The notes beneath the pieces were generated by a model. The model did not search any database. It was not told the DNA's origin and was given only the letters and a program-made list of their open reading frames with translations. Source: Akkermansia muciniphila (GTDB lineage Bacteria > Verrucomicrobiota > Verrucomicrobiia > Verrucomicrobiales > Verrucomicrobiaceae). From it: DNA of 36,830 nt. The DNA lies in assembly GCA_945863205.1 (NCBI GenBank), contig CAMAZK010000017.1, forward strand, positions 1 to 36,830. Direction: 5' to 3'. The translations under genes and the position numbers were made by a program. Below, one piece after another: positions 17,911 to 28,212 of the stretch (positions are counted from its first letter, which is position 1; each line of letters opens with the position of its first letter).

Positions 17911-18831
17911 ATGCCCCCACAACCAGAACAAAAGAAGCCTGTATGGCAGAAGGCGTGGGAAGCCATCGTCCCAAGGCTAGAGTGGTTACAGCAACACCCA
18001 CTGAAAGGGTCAATAATTGCGGCAGGAGCGGGCCTTGCTTCTCTCTTCCTTGCCCCGTTGGCGCTTGAGTTGACCCAGAAGTCTGACGCTTACACCGCGT
18101 TCGCAGAGACCAAGCCAGTGGATAGACTCTTGGGATTTCTAGGATGGTTAGTAGCAGGAACAATATCAATCCCTGTGCTGGTGATATGGGTATTTGGTCT
18201 GGCTGTATGGATCTGGTTTAACAGACAAAAGGCGCGTCCATCTGGTGAGAAATCTCCGCAGATGATCAATCCTGAAATTGAAGACTTGAAACGTCAGCTT
18301 GAGCAGGAGAGAAAAAAGCGCCCTGAGACGCCTGCGAAAGAGGCTAACGCGAAGGAATTTTCCAACGTCCTTGCGAATCAACCTGACCATCGGTCGGTTG
18401 TTAGCTTCCTTTTCAAATTCAAGGATGGAACCTTTATCGATGTTTCCAGAGAGGTTTCTATCTCGCAGGCCGCTGCCCAAAAGATTCTGAAAGAACTGGA
18501 ACTTGATAATCACCTAATTGACCGAATCGGACAAACGCCCCAAGGACACGTCATTTACGCGCTCAATGTCAACGGTGCCAGATATGCGACGGCCCAAGGC
18601 ATGACGCCTGGCAATCAGAACATGGGCGATGTTCGAGCCAGTGAGGCTGAGAAGGAGCTTTTCACTCTTCGGCAGGAGTTTCAGAAGGTTTGCCATGAAG
18701 CGGCGGAACTCCGCATGGAGAAGGTTGAGTCCGCCCGGGGTTTGGAACGGTTGAATCGGCAGCTTGACGAAGCATTGAAGCCAAGAAGCGCGGCAGCCCC
18801 GCTGAGCGGTGGGTGTGCCACTATTCAGTAG
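17911..18831 (+). CDS. Hypothetical membrane protein with two TM segments and cytoplasmic coiled-coil/winged-helix-like region
   Basis: TM-like GSIIAAGAGLASLFLAPLAL and LGWLVAGTISIPVLVIWVFGLAVWIWF; SVVSFLFKFKDGTFIDVSREVSISQAAAQKILKELELDNHLIDRIG. Confidence 0.6.
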   Translation: MPPQPEQKKPVWQKAWEAIVPRLEWLQQHPLKGSIIAAGAGLASLFLAPLALELTQKSDAYTAFAETKPVDRLLGFLGWLVAGTISIPVLVIWVFGLAVWIWFNRQKARPSGEKSPQMINPEIEDLKRQLEQERKKRPETPAKEANAKEFSNVLANQPDHRSVVSFLFKFKDGTFIDVSREVSISQAAAQKILKELELDNHLIDRIGQTPQGHVIYALNVNGARYATAQGMTPGNQNMGDVRASEAEKELFTLRQEFQKVCHEAAELRMEKVESARGLERLNRQLDEALKPRSAAAPLSGGCATIQ

Positions 18832-19262
18832 TGAAGTGAACTCACTCATCCACACTCCTCCCGTGGTGTGACAAGTGCATAAATCCTCATAATTTGCCTC
18901 CGACCATGGACAACGCTGCTTTTAGTGATCTTTGCAGGCCCAATCACCAAGGAACAGCAGCTTTGGCAGACCAAACGGCAGATGAAAACCATTCAAACGC
19001 CCCCTGAAACGGAAGAAATTGCATCTCTTTCGGCTGTCGGCGTGCTTCTGGGCAACGGCAACCATTGTGATTTATTTTCTGGAGGTATTATCGATCCTTA
19101 GCCAGTAGCCGCGATGCTAAATTCTCACTCCTGGCTCGAAACCCAACGTGGGCGCTACAGCGTTGTCCGCTGGCTATTTCCTCGCCTGCTGGCGGGCGAG
19201 AACGGCCACCTTCGCCCTTGCCACCCTTAACGCCACCCGTTACTATCGGCACACCACGATGC

Positions 19263-19544
19263 ATGATCCGTTCCTTTGCCTGCGACGACACCGCCCGGCT
19301 GTTCCGGCGGGAGAAAGTCCGTGCGTTTCCGCCGGACATTCAGCGCACCGCCCTGCGCAAGCTCGCCCAGCTTCATGCGGTGACGGAACTGGCGCAGCTC
19401 CGCGTGCCGCCGGGCAACCGGCTGGAAGCCCTCAAGGGAGACCGCAAAGGACAGTTCTCCATCCGCATCAACGACCAGTGGCGCGTCTGCTTCCGCTGGA
19501 AGTCCGATGGGCCGCATGATGTCGAGATCGTGGACTACCATTAA
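19263..19544 (+). CDS. higB: HigB/RelE-ParE-family toxin
   Basis: MIRSFACDDTARLFRREKVRAFPPDIQRTALRKLAQLHAV...LEALKGDRKGQFSIRINDQWRVCFRW; immediately upstream of HigA-like gene. Confidence 0.92.
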   Translation: MIRSFACDDTARLFRREKVRAFPPDIQRTALRKLAQLHAVTELAQLRVPPGNRLEALKGDRKGQFSIRINDQWRVCFRWKSDGPHDVEIVDYH

Positions 19545-19556
19545 CCTGCCAACGCC

Positions 19557-19853
19557 ATGAAAAAACACGCCCCCGTTCATCCCGGTGAAGTCCTGCGCGA
19601 GGACTTCCTGCTACCGCTGGGCCTGTCGGAATACCGGCTGGCCCAGGACATCGGTGTGCCGCCACGGCGCATCAATGAGATCGTGAAAGGCAAACGTGCC
19701 ATCACCGCCGACACGGCCCTGCGTCTGGCCCGCTACTTCGCATGGCCGGCGGAAGTTTGGATGAATCTGCAATCCCACTACGAGCAGCAGTTGGCCGAGG
19801 ATGAAATCCGCCCCGTGCTGGACCGGATCAAGCCCTGCGCTCTGGCGGCGTGA
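19557..19853 (+). CDS. higA: HigA-family XRE antitoxin
   Basis: HPGEVLREDFLLPLGLSEYRLAQDIGVPPRRINEIVKGKRAITADTALRLARYF. Confidence 0.94.
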   Translation: MKKHAPVHPGEVLREDFLLPLGLSEYRLAQDIGVPPRRINEIVKGKRAITADTALRLARYFAWPAEVWMNLQSHYEQQLAEDEIRPVLDRIKPCALAA

Positions 19854-19912
19854 TAGACCGACTGATGCAGTGCGGCGCGTAGAGCAAAGATCGCATTTCT
19901 CCGGGAAAAGGC

Positions 19913-19943
19913 GAAGGCGCCGGGGTTTTCCCCCGACGCCTTC
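19913..19943 (-). terminator. Stem-loop consistent with intrinsic terminator of rnpB
   Basis: Minus strand GAAGGCGTCGGGG-GAAAA-CCCCGGCGCCTTC (13-bp stem with one G.U) followed by GCCTTTTCCC, just beyond the rnpB 3' end. Confidence 0.6.
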
Positions 19944-19947
19944 ATGT

Positions 19948-20366
19948 GGATCGGTCCTCATAAGCCGGATTCTGTGTCCCCGACGCCCTTCGGTGCCTGG
20001 CTGTGATCATTTATCTGTCAGGCTGAACGATCAGCCCGCCCCCGCTCGCGCGGTGGTGCGACTATTACCCGGAGCTATCCATCCCTTGCGGGACTTGCGG
20101 CCAGGCGGGCCGTTTCTCCTGTTCTGTCTTGCACCGCATGAGGTTTGTCGTGCCCCCTTCCTCGCGGTCGGGGCGGTGGGCTCTTACCCCGCCGTTTCAC
20201 CCTTACCCTGCCGAAGCGGGGCGGTTTGTTTTCTGTGACACTGTCTGTGACCGCGGCTTGCACCGCAGCCCCCACGCTTTCACGTGGCATGCTGCCCTGT
20301 GGTGTCCGGACTTTCCTCTGGCGCCCCGTCTTGCGACGAACCACCAGCGATCACTCCGACCGACCC
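19948..20366 (-). ncRNA. rnpB: RNase P RNA, bacterial class A-like
   Basis: Minus strand contains GAGGAAAGTCCGGACACCACAGGGCAGCATGCC, GGGTAAGGGTGAAACGGCGGGGTAAGAGCCCACCG, GATAAATGATCACAG, ACAGAATCCGGCTTATGAGG. Ends GGGUCGGUC / GACCGAUCC form a 9-bp P1 helix. Confidence 0.96.
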
Positions 20367-20427
20367 GCCGCCAGCCTTACGAAGGCGGACGGAAAGGGCA
20401 AGTTGGGATTCGTGTGAGCGGCGCAGA

Positions 20428-23256
<2,829 letters not shown>

Positions 23257-23290
23257 TGAATCGCAGAAACTAACCCGCCATGCCCGGCTG

Positions 23291-24115
23291 TCACTTCCCA
23301 AACAGGTCCCAGAACTTTTTCTCGGACGCCTTCTGCTTCCCCTTCGCTTCACGGAGGAACGGCGCCAGCGCGGCGAGGTTCATGATCCAGTGGTTGATGA
23401 GGTTGAAAGGAAAGCGCAGCGGACGGGCGAAATCGACAAAGAGCACCACACGGTAGCCATCCGTGTCATTCCAGACTTCATGATTGTAGGTGTCGTCAAA
23501 GACCACCGCCCTGCCCTCCTGCCAGGCATGAACCTGGTCGGCGATGCGAATGCGGCACTGATGGGCGGGCTCGGGCACCATGAGGCCGAGATGCAAGCGC
23601 AGCACCCCGGCCCAGGGACCGCGATGCTCGGGGATGTGCTTGCGCGGCGAGAGGATGGAGAAGAAGCCCGTGGTGCAGCCCGGGATCATGTCGAGCACCT
23701 TCATCGTCTCCGGACAGTGCCGGGCGTTCTCCGTGCAGTCCATGCCGACGCCTTTGAGGAAAAAGGTCTTCCACTGGTCGTCCCCCTGGATCATCCCAAC
23801 TTCCTTCACGATGTCTTGAAAGCTGGGCATCGCGTCCCGGTATTTCATCACCGCGTCCAGCTCCGCCCGCACCTTCCGCCAGTCGGCCTCCACCTTCTTC
23901 ACCCAAGGGAAATGTCGCGAGTCGTAGATCGGCGGATCGCCGTGAATCGAACAGCGGGCGATGACCGCTTCGATGATGTTTTGCAGGCTGTTGACCACCC
24001 TGTCGATCACGCCCTTCGGCGGGAAGGTGCGGTGGCGGCGATGGTAGGCATCGACCGGTTTCAATTCAAAACCTGCGGGCACTGTTGCGACGGAAGAATC
24101 AGCTTCTGAGGGCAT
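23291..24115 (-). CDS. Aspartyl/asparaginyl beta-hydroxylase-like (LpxO-like) dioxygenase
   Basis: [23 protein letters not shown]...[45 protein letters not shown]: HxGxxxxxLRxHLGL and FDDxxxHxVWN motifs of this family. Confidence 0.88.
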   Translation of the reverse strand: MPSEADSSVATVPAGFELKPVDAYHRRHRTFPPKGVIDRVVNSLQNIIEAVIARCSIHGDPPIYDSRHFPWVKKVEADWRKVRAELDAVMKYRDAMPSFQDIVKEVGMIQGDDQWKTFFLKGVGMDCTENARHCPETMKVLDMIPGCTTGFFSILSPRKHIPEHRGPWAGVLRLHLGLMVPEPAHQCRIRIADQVHAWQEGRAVVFDDTYNHEVWNDTDGYRVVLFVDFARPLRFPFNLINHWIMNLAALAPFLREAKGKQKASEKKFWDLFGK

Positions 24116-24220
24116 GGGACTGTTACGCGACGAGTAACGAATCCGTCACAATTTGCAGCCAAAAAAATGCCTCAAAGCCGGGCACCCATAGGCCCGATCT
24201 TGTCGCCTCCGCCCTGAGCC

Positions 24221-24601
24221 TCAGCCGATGTGCTTGCGGTAAGCTTCGGCGTCCATCAAGGCGTCGGTTTCAGCCGGGTTTGCGGCTTTGATCTTGAAGA
24301 TCCAGCCGGCGGCGTAGGGATCGGTATTCAGCAGCCCGGGCTCGCCGCCGAGCGCGCCGTTCACCTCCACGATCTCTCCAGAAACCGGCGCGTAGATGTC
24401 ACTGGCCGCCTTTACGGACTCGATCACGCAGACCTGCTGCCCGGCGCTGACCTGGGCGCCGACTTTTGGCGGATCGACAAAGACCACGTCGGTCAGTTCA
24501 GCCTGCGCATGATCGGTGATGCCGACGGGTGAAGGCGTTTGCGTCGGGTCGATCCATTCGTGGGATTCGCGGTAGCGGAGGTTTTCAGGGACGTTGCTCA
24601 T
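24221..24601 (-). CDS. gcvH: Glycine cleavage system H protein
   Basis: [12 protein letters not shown], lipoyl-lysine region [23 protein letters not shown]. Confidence 0.97.
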   Translation of the reverse strand: MSNVPENLRYRESHEWIDPTQTPSPVGITDHAQAELTDVVFVDPPKVGAQVSAGQQVCVIESVKAASDIYAPVSGEIVEVNGALGGEPGLLNTDPYAAGWIFKIKAANPAETDALMDAEAYRKHIG

Positions 24602-24619
24602 GATGATGTGGGGAGAAAG

Positions 24620-25735
24620 TCAGGCGGCTGGTTTGCGGTAAAACGGCTTCTTCACGATTTCCGCCGGAAAACGGCGCCCGCGAATTTCAATTTCGATCGT
24701 GTTGCCTGGCTTCACCGCGTCCGTCGGCAGATAGGCCATGCCGATGCCGCCGCCGAGACTCGGAGCCTGCGAGCCGCTGCACACCTCACCGACGATCTCG
24801 CCGCCAAACGCCACGGGATAATGCGGGCGTGGCGGCGGCGCGGCGCCCGTCATGCGGAAGACGGCCAGTTTGTCCGGCAGTCCGGCGGCTTTTTGCGCCA
24901 CCAGGGCCTCGCGACCGACGAAACCGCTCTTCTCCAAATCCACGAAAAAACCGAGCCCGGCCTGCAGCGGCGTGCGCTCTTCGGAGAGGTCGTTGCCATT
25001 GAGCGGATAGCCCATTTCGAGGCGCAGCGTGTCGCGGGCGCCGAGTCCGCAGGGCATCCCGCCCGCAGCTTTCACCGCTTCAACAATTTTTCTGAACCAG
25101 GACACGGCGGTCTCGGCGGGCATGAAGAACTCGAAGCCCTCTTCCCCCGTGTAACCGGTGCCGCACAGCCACATCGGCCCGTTTTCAGTCATGGTGACGA
25201 GGATTGCATTGTGCGCCGGATAGGAGTCCTCGCCGCCGAAGACGGCTGCGGCCACTTCACGCGCTTTCGGCCCCTGAATCGCCAGTCCGGCCGTAAAGTC
25301 GCTCGCGTTGGCCATCAGCACGTCATCGTCTTCGGTGAGCTGGGACTCGATCTGCGCCCAGTCGGCGTCGATTCGCGATGCATTGACGACGAGGAAGAAT
25401 TCACGCTCGCTGGTGCGATAGGCGATCAAATCGTCGATCACCCCGCCCCGCTCGTTCAGCAGCATCGTGTACTGGCCTTCACCCGGCTGGAGTTTGGCGA
25501 TGTTGTTGGTGAGAACTCGGTTCAGGAAGGCCTCCGCCCCCTTCCCGCCCACGATGATCTGTCCCATGTGGGAAATGTCGAACACTCCCACCGTCTGCCG
25601 CACCGTCTTGTGCTCCTCGACGATGCCCGAATACTGAACCGGCATCTCCCACCCGGCAAAGGGCACCATGCGTCCTCCGAGTTCGAGATGCACCTCATGG
25701 AGCGGCGTTCGGCGGAGATGAGCGGGGGCGGTCAC
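24620..25735 (-). CDS. gcvT: Aminomethyltransferase (glycine cleavage T protein)
   Basis: RRTPLHEVHLELGGRMVPFAGWEMPVQYSGIVEEHKTVRQTVGVFDISHMGQI; GLGARDTLRLEMGYPLNGNDL. Confidence 0.98.
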   Translation of the reverse strand: MTAPAHLRRTPLHEVHLELGGRMVPFAGWEMPVQYSGIVEEHKTVRQTVGVFDISHMGQIIVGGKGAEAFLNRVLTNNIAKLQPGEGQYTMLLNERGGVIDDLIAYRTSEREFFLVVNASRIDADWAQIESQLTEDDDVLMANASDFTAGLAIQGPKAREVAAAVFGGEDSYPAHNAILVTMTENGPMWLCGTGYTGEEGFEFFMPAETAVSWFRKIVEAVKAAGGMPCGLGARDTLRLEMGYPLNGNDLSEERTPLQAGLGFFVDLEKSGFVGREALVAQKAAGLPDKLAVFRMTGAAPPPRPHYPVAFGGEIVGEVCSGSQAPSLGGGIGMAYLPTDAVKPGNTIEIEIRGRRFPAEIVKKPFYRKPAA

Positions 25736-25804
25736 GGCGGCATGGTGGGAAGCGCAGAATGCTTGTCAACGCGGCGCCACGCCCCTGATCGGACATCCGC
25801 CGGC

Positions 25805-26437
25805 TTATTTCAGCTCCTGAATCCGCAGGTTGCGGAACTTGTAGGTCTGCCCCTTTTCGCCGTGATGCTGAATGGCGATGACGCCGCTGGCATCCACGCC
25901 ATCTTCCACGTCGGTCGTCAGCACACCGTTGACGAAAATTTTGAGGCTCTTGCCACGGCACTCGATGCGGTAGGTGTTCCAGTCGTTGCGCTTGAACGCA
26001 TCACCAGCACGGGCGCGGAAGGCGGCTTCGCTCTCCTTGTTGCCTTTGATCGGGCTGGCGAACCACATGCGGCGGCCTTCGTCATACAGACCACCCGACC
26101 ACTTGCGGGTTTCGTCGCCATCGACCTCCGCCTGGTAGCCGAAGACCTTGTTTGGCTCGACATGAGCACGGAACATGAAGCCGCTGTTCGCCTTGCCTTC
26201 CGGCAGCAGGATGTCGCCTTCGAAAATGAAGTCGCCGTAAGTCTTTTCGGTCACGACAAAGAACTTCTTCTCGCCCGTCAGATGAATCTCCCCGTTCACG
26301 ACCTCGATCTGGCCCCAGTCATAGGCGTTTTTCCAGCCGGTCATCGTCTTGCCGTCAAACAAGGGCACCCAGTTTTCAGCAAAGGCGGGAATGGCGAAGG
26401 CAAAGGCAAGAGCGGCGAAGAGAAGCTTGGTTTTCAT
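25805..26437 (-). CDS. DUF1080 (3-keto-disaccharide hydrolase domain) secreted protein
   Basis: Signal peptide MKTKLLFAALAFAFAIPAFA, ENWVPLFDGKTMTGWKN, NSGFMFRAHVEPNKVFGYQAEVDGDETRKWSGGLYDEGRR, NDWNTYRIECRGKSLKIFVNGVLTTD, GVIAIQHHGEKG. Confidence 0.92.
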   Translation of the reverse strand: MKTKLLFAALAFAFAIPAFAENWVPLFDGKTMTGWKNAYDWGQIEVVNGEIHLTGEKKFFVVTEKTYGDFIFEGDILLPEGKANSGFMFRAHVEPNKVFGYQAEVDGDETRKWSGGLYDEGRRMWFASPIKGNKESEAAFRARAGDAFKRNDWNTYRIECRGKSLKIFVNGVLTTDVEDGVDASGVIAIQHHGEKGQTYKFRNLRIQELK

Positions 26438-26521
26438 GGTGGGGAGAAGATCATGGCAAGGATTCAAGACACAGACAAGTTCGGGGTTGCTGTTATAACA
26501 GGCGTGCCTACAGTCCTCCTT

Positions 26522-26743
26522 ATGGAACTCAAACTGCGCAAAATTGGCAACTCTGTCGGTGTCGTCTTTCCGAAGGAGGTCTTGGCTCATCTAAAGGCGG
26601 AAGAAGGCGAATCCATCGCTCTGACCGAAACACCCGACGGTTATCGAATCGTCCAAAGTCAATCAGACTTCGCCAAGACCATGGAAGTGATGAAGAGCCT
26701 CTCTGACCGCTATCGGAACACATTGCGTGAGCTTGCCAAATGA
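26522..26743 (+). CDS. AbrB/MazE-like swapped-hairpin antitoxin
   Basis: MELKLRKIGNSVGVVFPKEVLAHLKAEEGESIALTETPDGYRIV (AbrB/MazE N-terminal pattern); 4-nt ATGA overlap with the Doc gene. Confidence 0.88.
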   Translation: MELKLRKIGNSVGVVFPKEVLAHLKAEEGESIALTETPDGYRIVQSQSDFAKTMEVMKSLSDRYRNTLRELAK

Positions 26744-27129
26744 AGGCACCCTATTGGCTTACACTCGAGGAGTGTCTCGCGCTGCACGAGATGATGGTGG
26801 CGTTTTATGGTGGCACACTGGGTCTGCGTGACGAATCGTTGCTTCAGTCCGCGCTCGCCAAGCCGCAAAATGTTTATGCCTATGGGCAGCCCACCATGGC
26901 TGACCTCGCAGCCAGTTACACTGTGGGAATCGTCAAAAACCACCCGTTTCTCGATGGCAACAAACGGACCGGATTCATGATGGGTGCCGGTTTTCTGGAA
27001 CGAAATGGGTTCACATTTAACGCCACTGAAGCCGATGCCGCGATTCGCACCCTCGCACTCGCAGCCGGGGAAATGACCGAAGCGGCCTACGCCGCATGGC
27101 TGGAGACGAACTCGGAGAAGCGGAAGTAG
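26740..27129 (+). CDS. doc: Doc-family (Fic fold) toxin
   Basis: KNHPFLDGNKRTGFMM matches Doc/Fic active-site motif HxFx(D/N)GNKRT; preceded by antitoxin gene. Confidence 0.93.
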   Translation: MKAPYWLTLEECLALHEMMVAFYGGTLGLRDESLLQSALAKPQNVYAYGQPTMADLAASYTVGIVKNHPFLDGNKRTGFMMGAGFLERNGFTFNATEADAAIRTLALAAGEMTEAAYAAWLETNSEKRK

Positions 27130-27131
27130 CA

Positions 27132-28127
27132 TCACGACGACGCCCGCCACACGCCCTCGGTCATCACGATCTTCGGCGCGGCGGGAATGCCGCGTTCGTT
27201 TTGCTGGTACTGAGTCACCAGCAGATCGACAGCCGCCGCGCCCAGGACATCCGCCTGCTGGTCGATGCCGCCCACCTGCGGGAAATCGGAATGCCACGCC
27301 AGGGTCACCAGCATCGGTCGTTTCGAAGCTGGCAAGGCCGTGAGCCACTCCGCGACCACATGCCCGCCGTCGATCACCACCTCCGGCTTTTCTTTACGCA
27401 CCCACGCCAGGAAGTCCGCACGCGCAGGCGTCTTCCTCAGCGCCAGCAGCTTTTCGGGTCGCGCCAGCGGATGATGCGCCAGAAAGCTCGCCGACCACGC
27501 ACGGAACATCCGCTCATTAATGGTGCTGCCGGAGTAGAAGCCGATTCGCTCGTGCCCCTGCTTCTTGAGCATGCGTAGCGCCGTCATCATGCCAAGGAAG
27601 TGATGATGATGGACGCGGTGAAGTTGCGGTCGTGCATAGCCCAGGCCGATGACGACGCTGCTGAATTTCTCCCACGCCATCGAGACATGCCCGCGACTGC
27701 GTGAGATCAGAGGCGAGAGGATGAAGCCGGGGATGCCCCGCGCCTCAAGAATGCTCGAAAGCCTCCGCCCAGTCATACCCCGGGCCGCGAGATGGAATTC
27801 TTCGAGCTGGAAGCCGAGCTTCTTCGCCTGCTGGTGCGCACCGCGAACGAGTTGCTGCGACCACGACGACTTCGCGATCTCCGCCGCCTCACGTTCGGCC
27901 CAAACGAAGGCCAGCGTCCGCGGCGGCGCCGTCTGACGCGCACGTCGCATGTGCGTCATCAGCTTGGCGATCTCCGGGTCCGGCTGGTAGCCCAGGTTCT
28001 CCGCCACCGCCGCGATCTTTGCCCGCAAGTCCGCGCCCACATGCCGCTCTCCGCGCATGGCGCGGGAGACGGTCATCTTCGAGACACCCAGTGCGCGGGC
28101 GATGTCATTCAGGGTGGGGCGGGACAT
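27132..28127 (-). CDS. LacI-family transcriptional regulator
   Basis: MSRPTLNDIARALGVSKMTVSRAMRGERHVGADLRAKIAAVAENLGYQPDPEIAKLM N-terminal HTH; periplasmic-binding-like C-terminal domain. Confidence 0.95.
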   Translation of the reverse strand: MSRPTLNDIARALGVSKMTVSRAMRGERHVGADLRAKIAAVAENLGYQPDPEIAKLMTHMRRARQTAPPRTLAFVWAEREAAEIAKSSWSQQLVRGAHQQAKKLGFQLEEFHLAARGMTGRRLSSILEARGIPGFILSPLISRSRGHVSMAWEKFSSVVIGLGYARPQLHRVHHHHFLGMMTALRMLKKQGHERIGFYSGSTINERMFRAWSASFLAHHPLARPEKLLALRKTPARADFLAWVRKEKPEVVIDGGHVVAEWLTALPASKRPMLVTLAWHSDFPQVGGIDQQADVLGAAAVDLLVTQYQQNERGIPAAPKIVMTEGVWRASS

Positions 28128-28129
28128 GC

Positions 28130-28144
28130 CTGTTACCGTAACAG
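28130..28144. promoter_or_regulatory. LacI-family operator-like palindrome
   Basis: CTGTTAC-C-GTAACAG, perfect 7-bp inverted repeat around one base, 3 bp from the lacI-family start codon and about 70 bp upstream of the divergent gene. Confidence 0.65.
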
Positions 28145-28212
28145 AACCGAATTGATTGCGCTACCCGCCTGCGTTCGTTTAAAGCTTCCCGTTCCACCCA
28201 ACTCCGCCCACC

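Noticed and set aside
18905-19101. Possible short coding fragment (LLLVIFAGPITKEQQLWQTKRQMKTIQ...)
   Set aside because: No start/RBS evidence and no recognisable family; may be a gene fossil but cannot be supported.
24539-26743. 734-aa plus-strand ORF
   Set aside because: Runs antisense through gcvT and the DUF1080 gene; only its last 73 codons (26522-26743, AbrB-like antitoxin) show a real protein signature.
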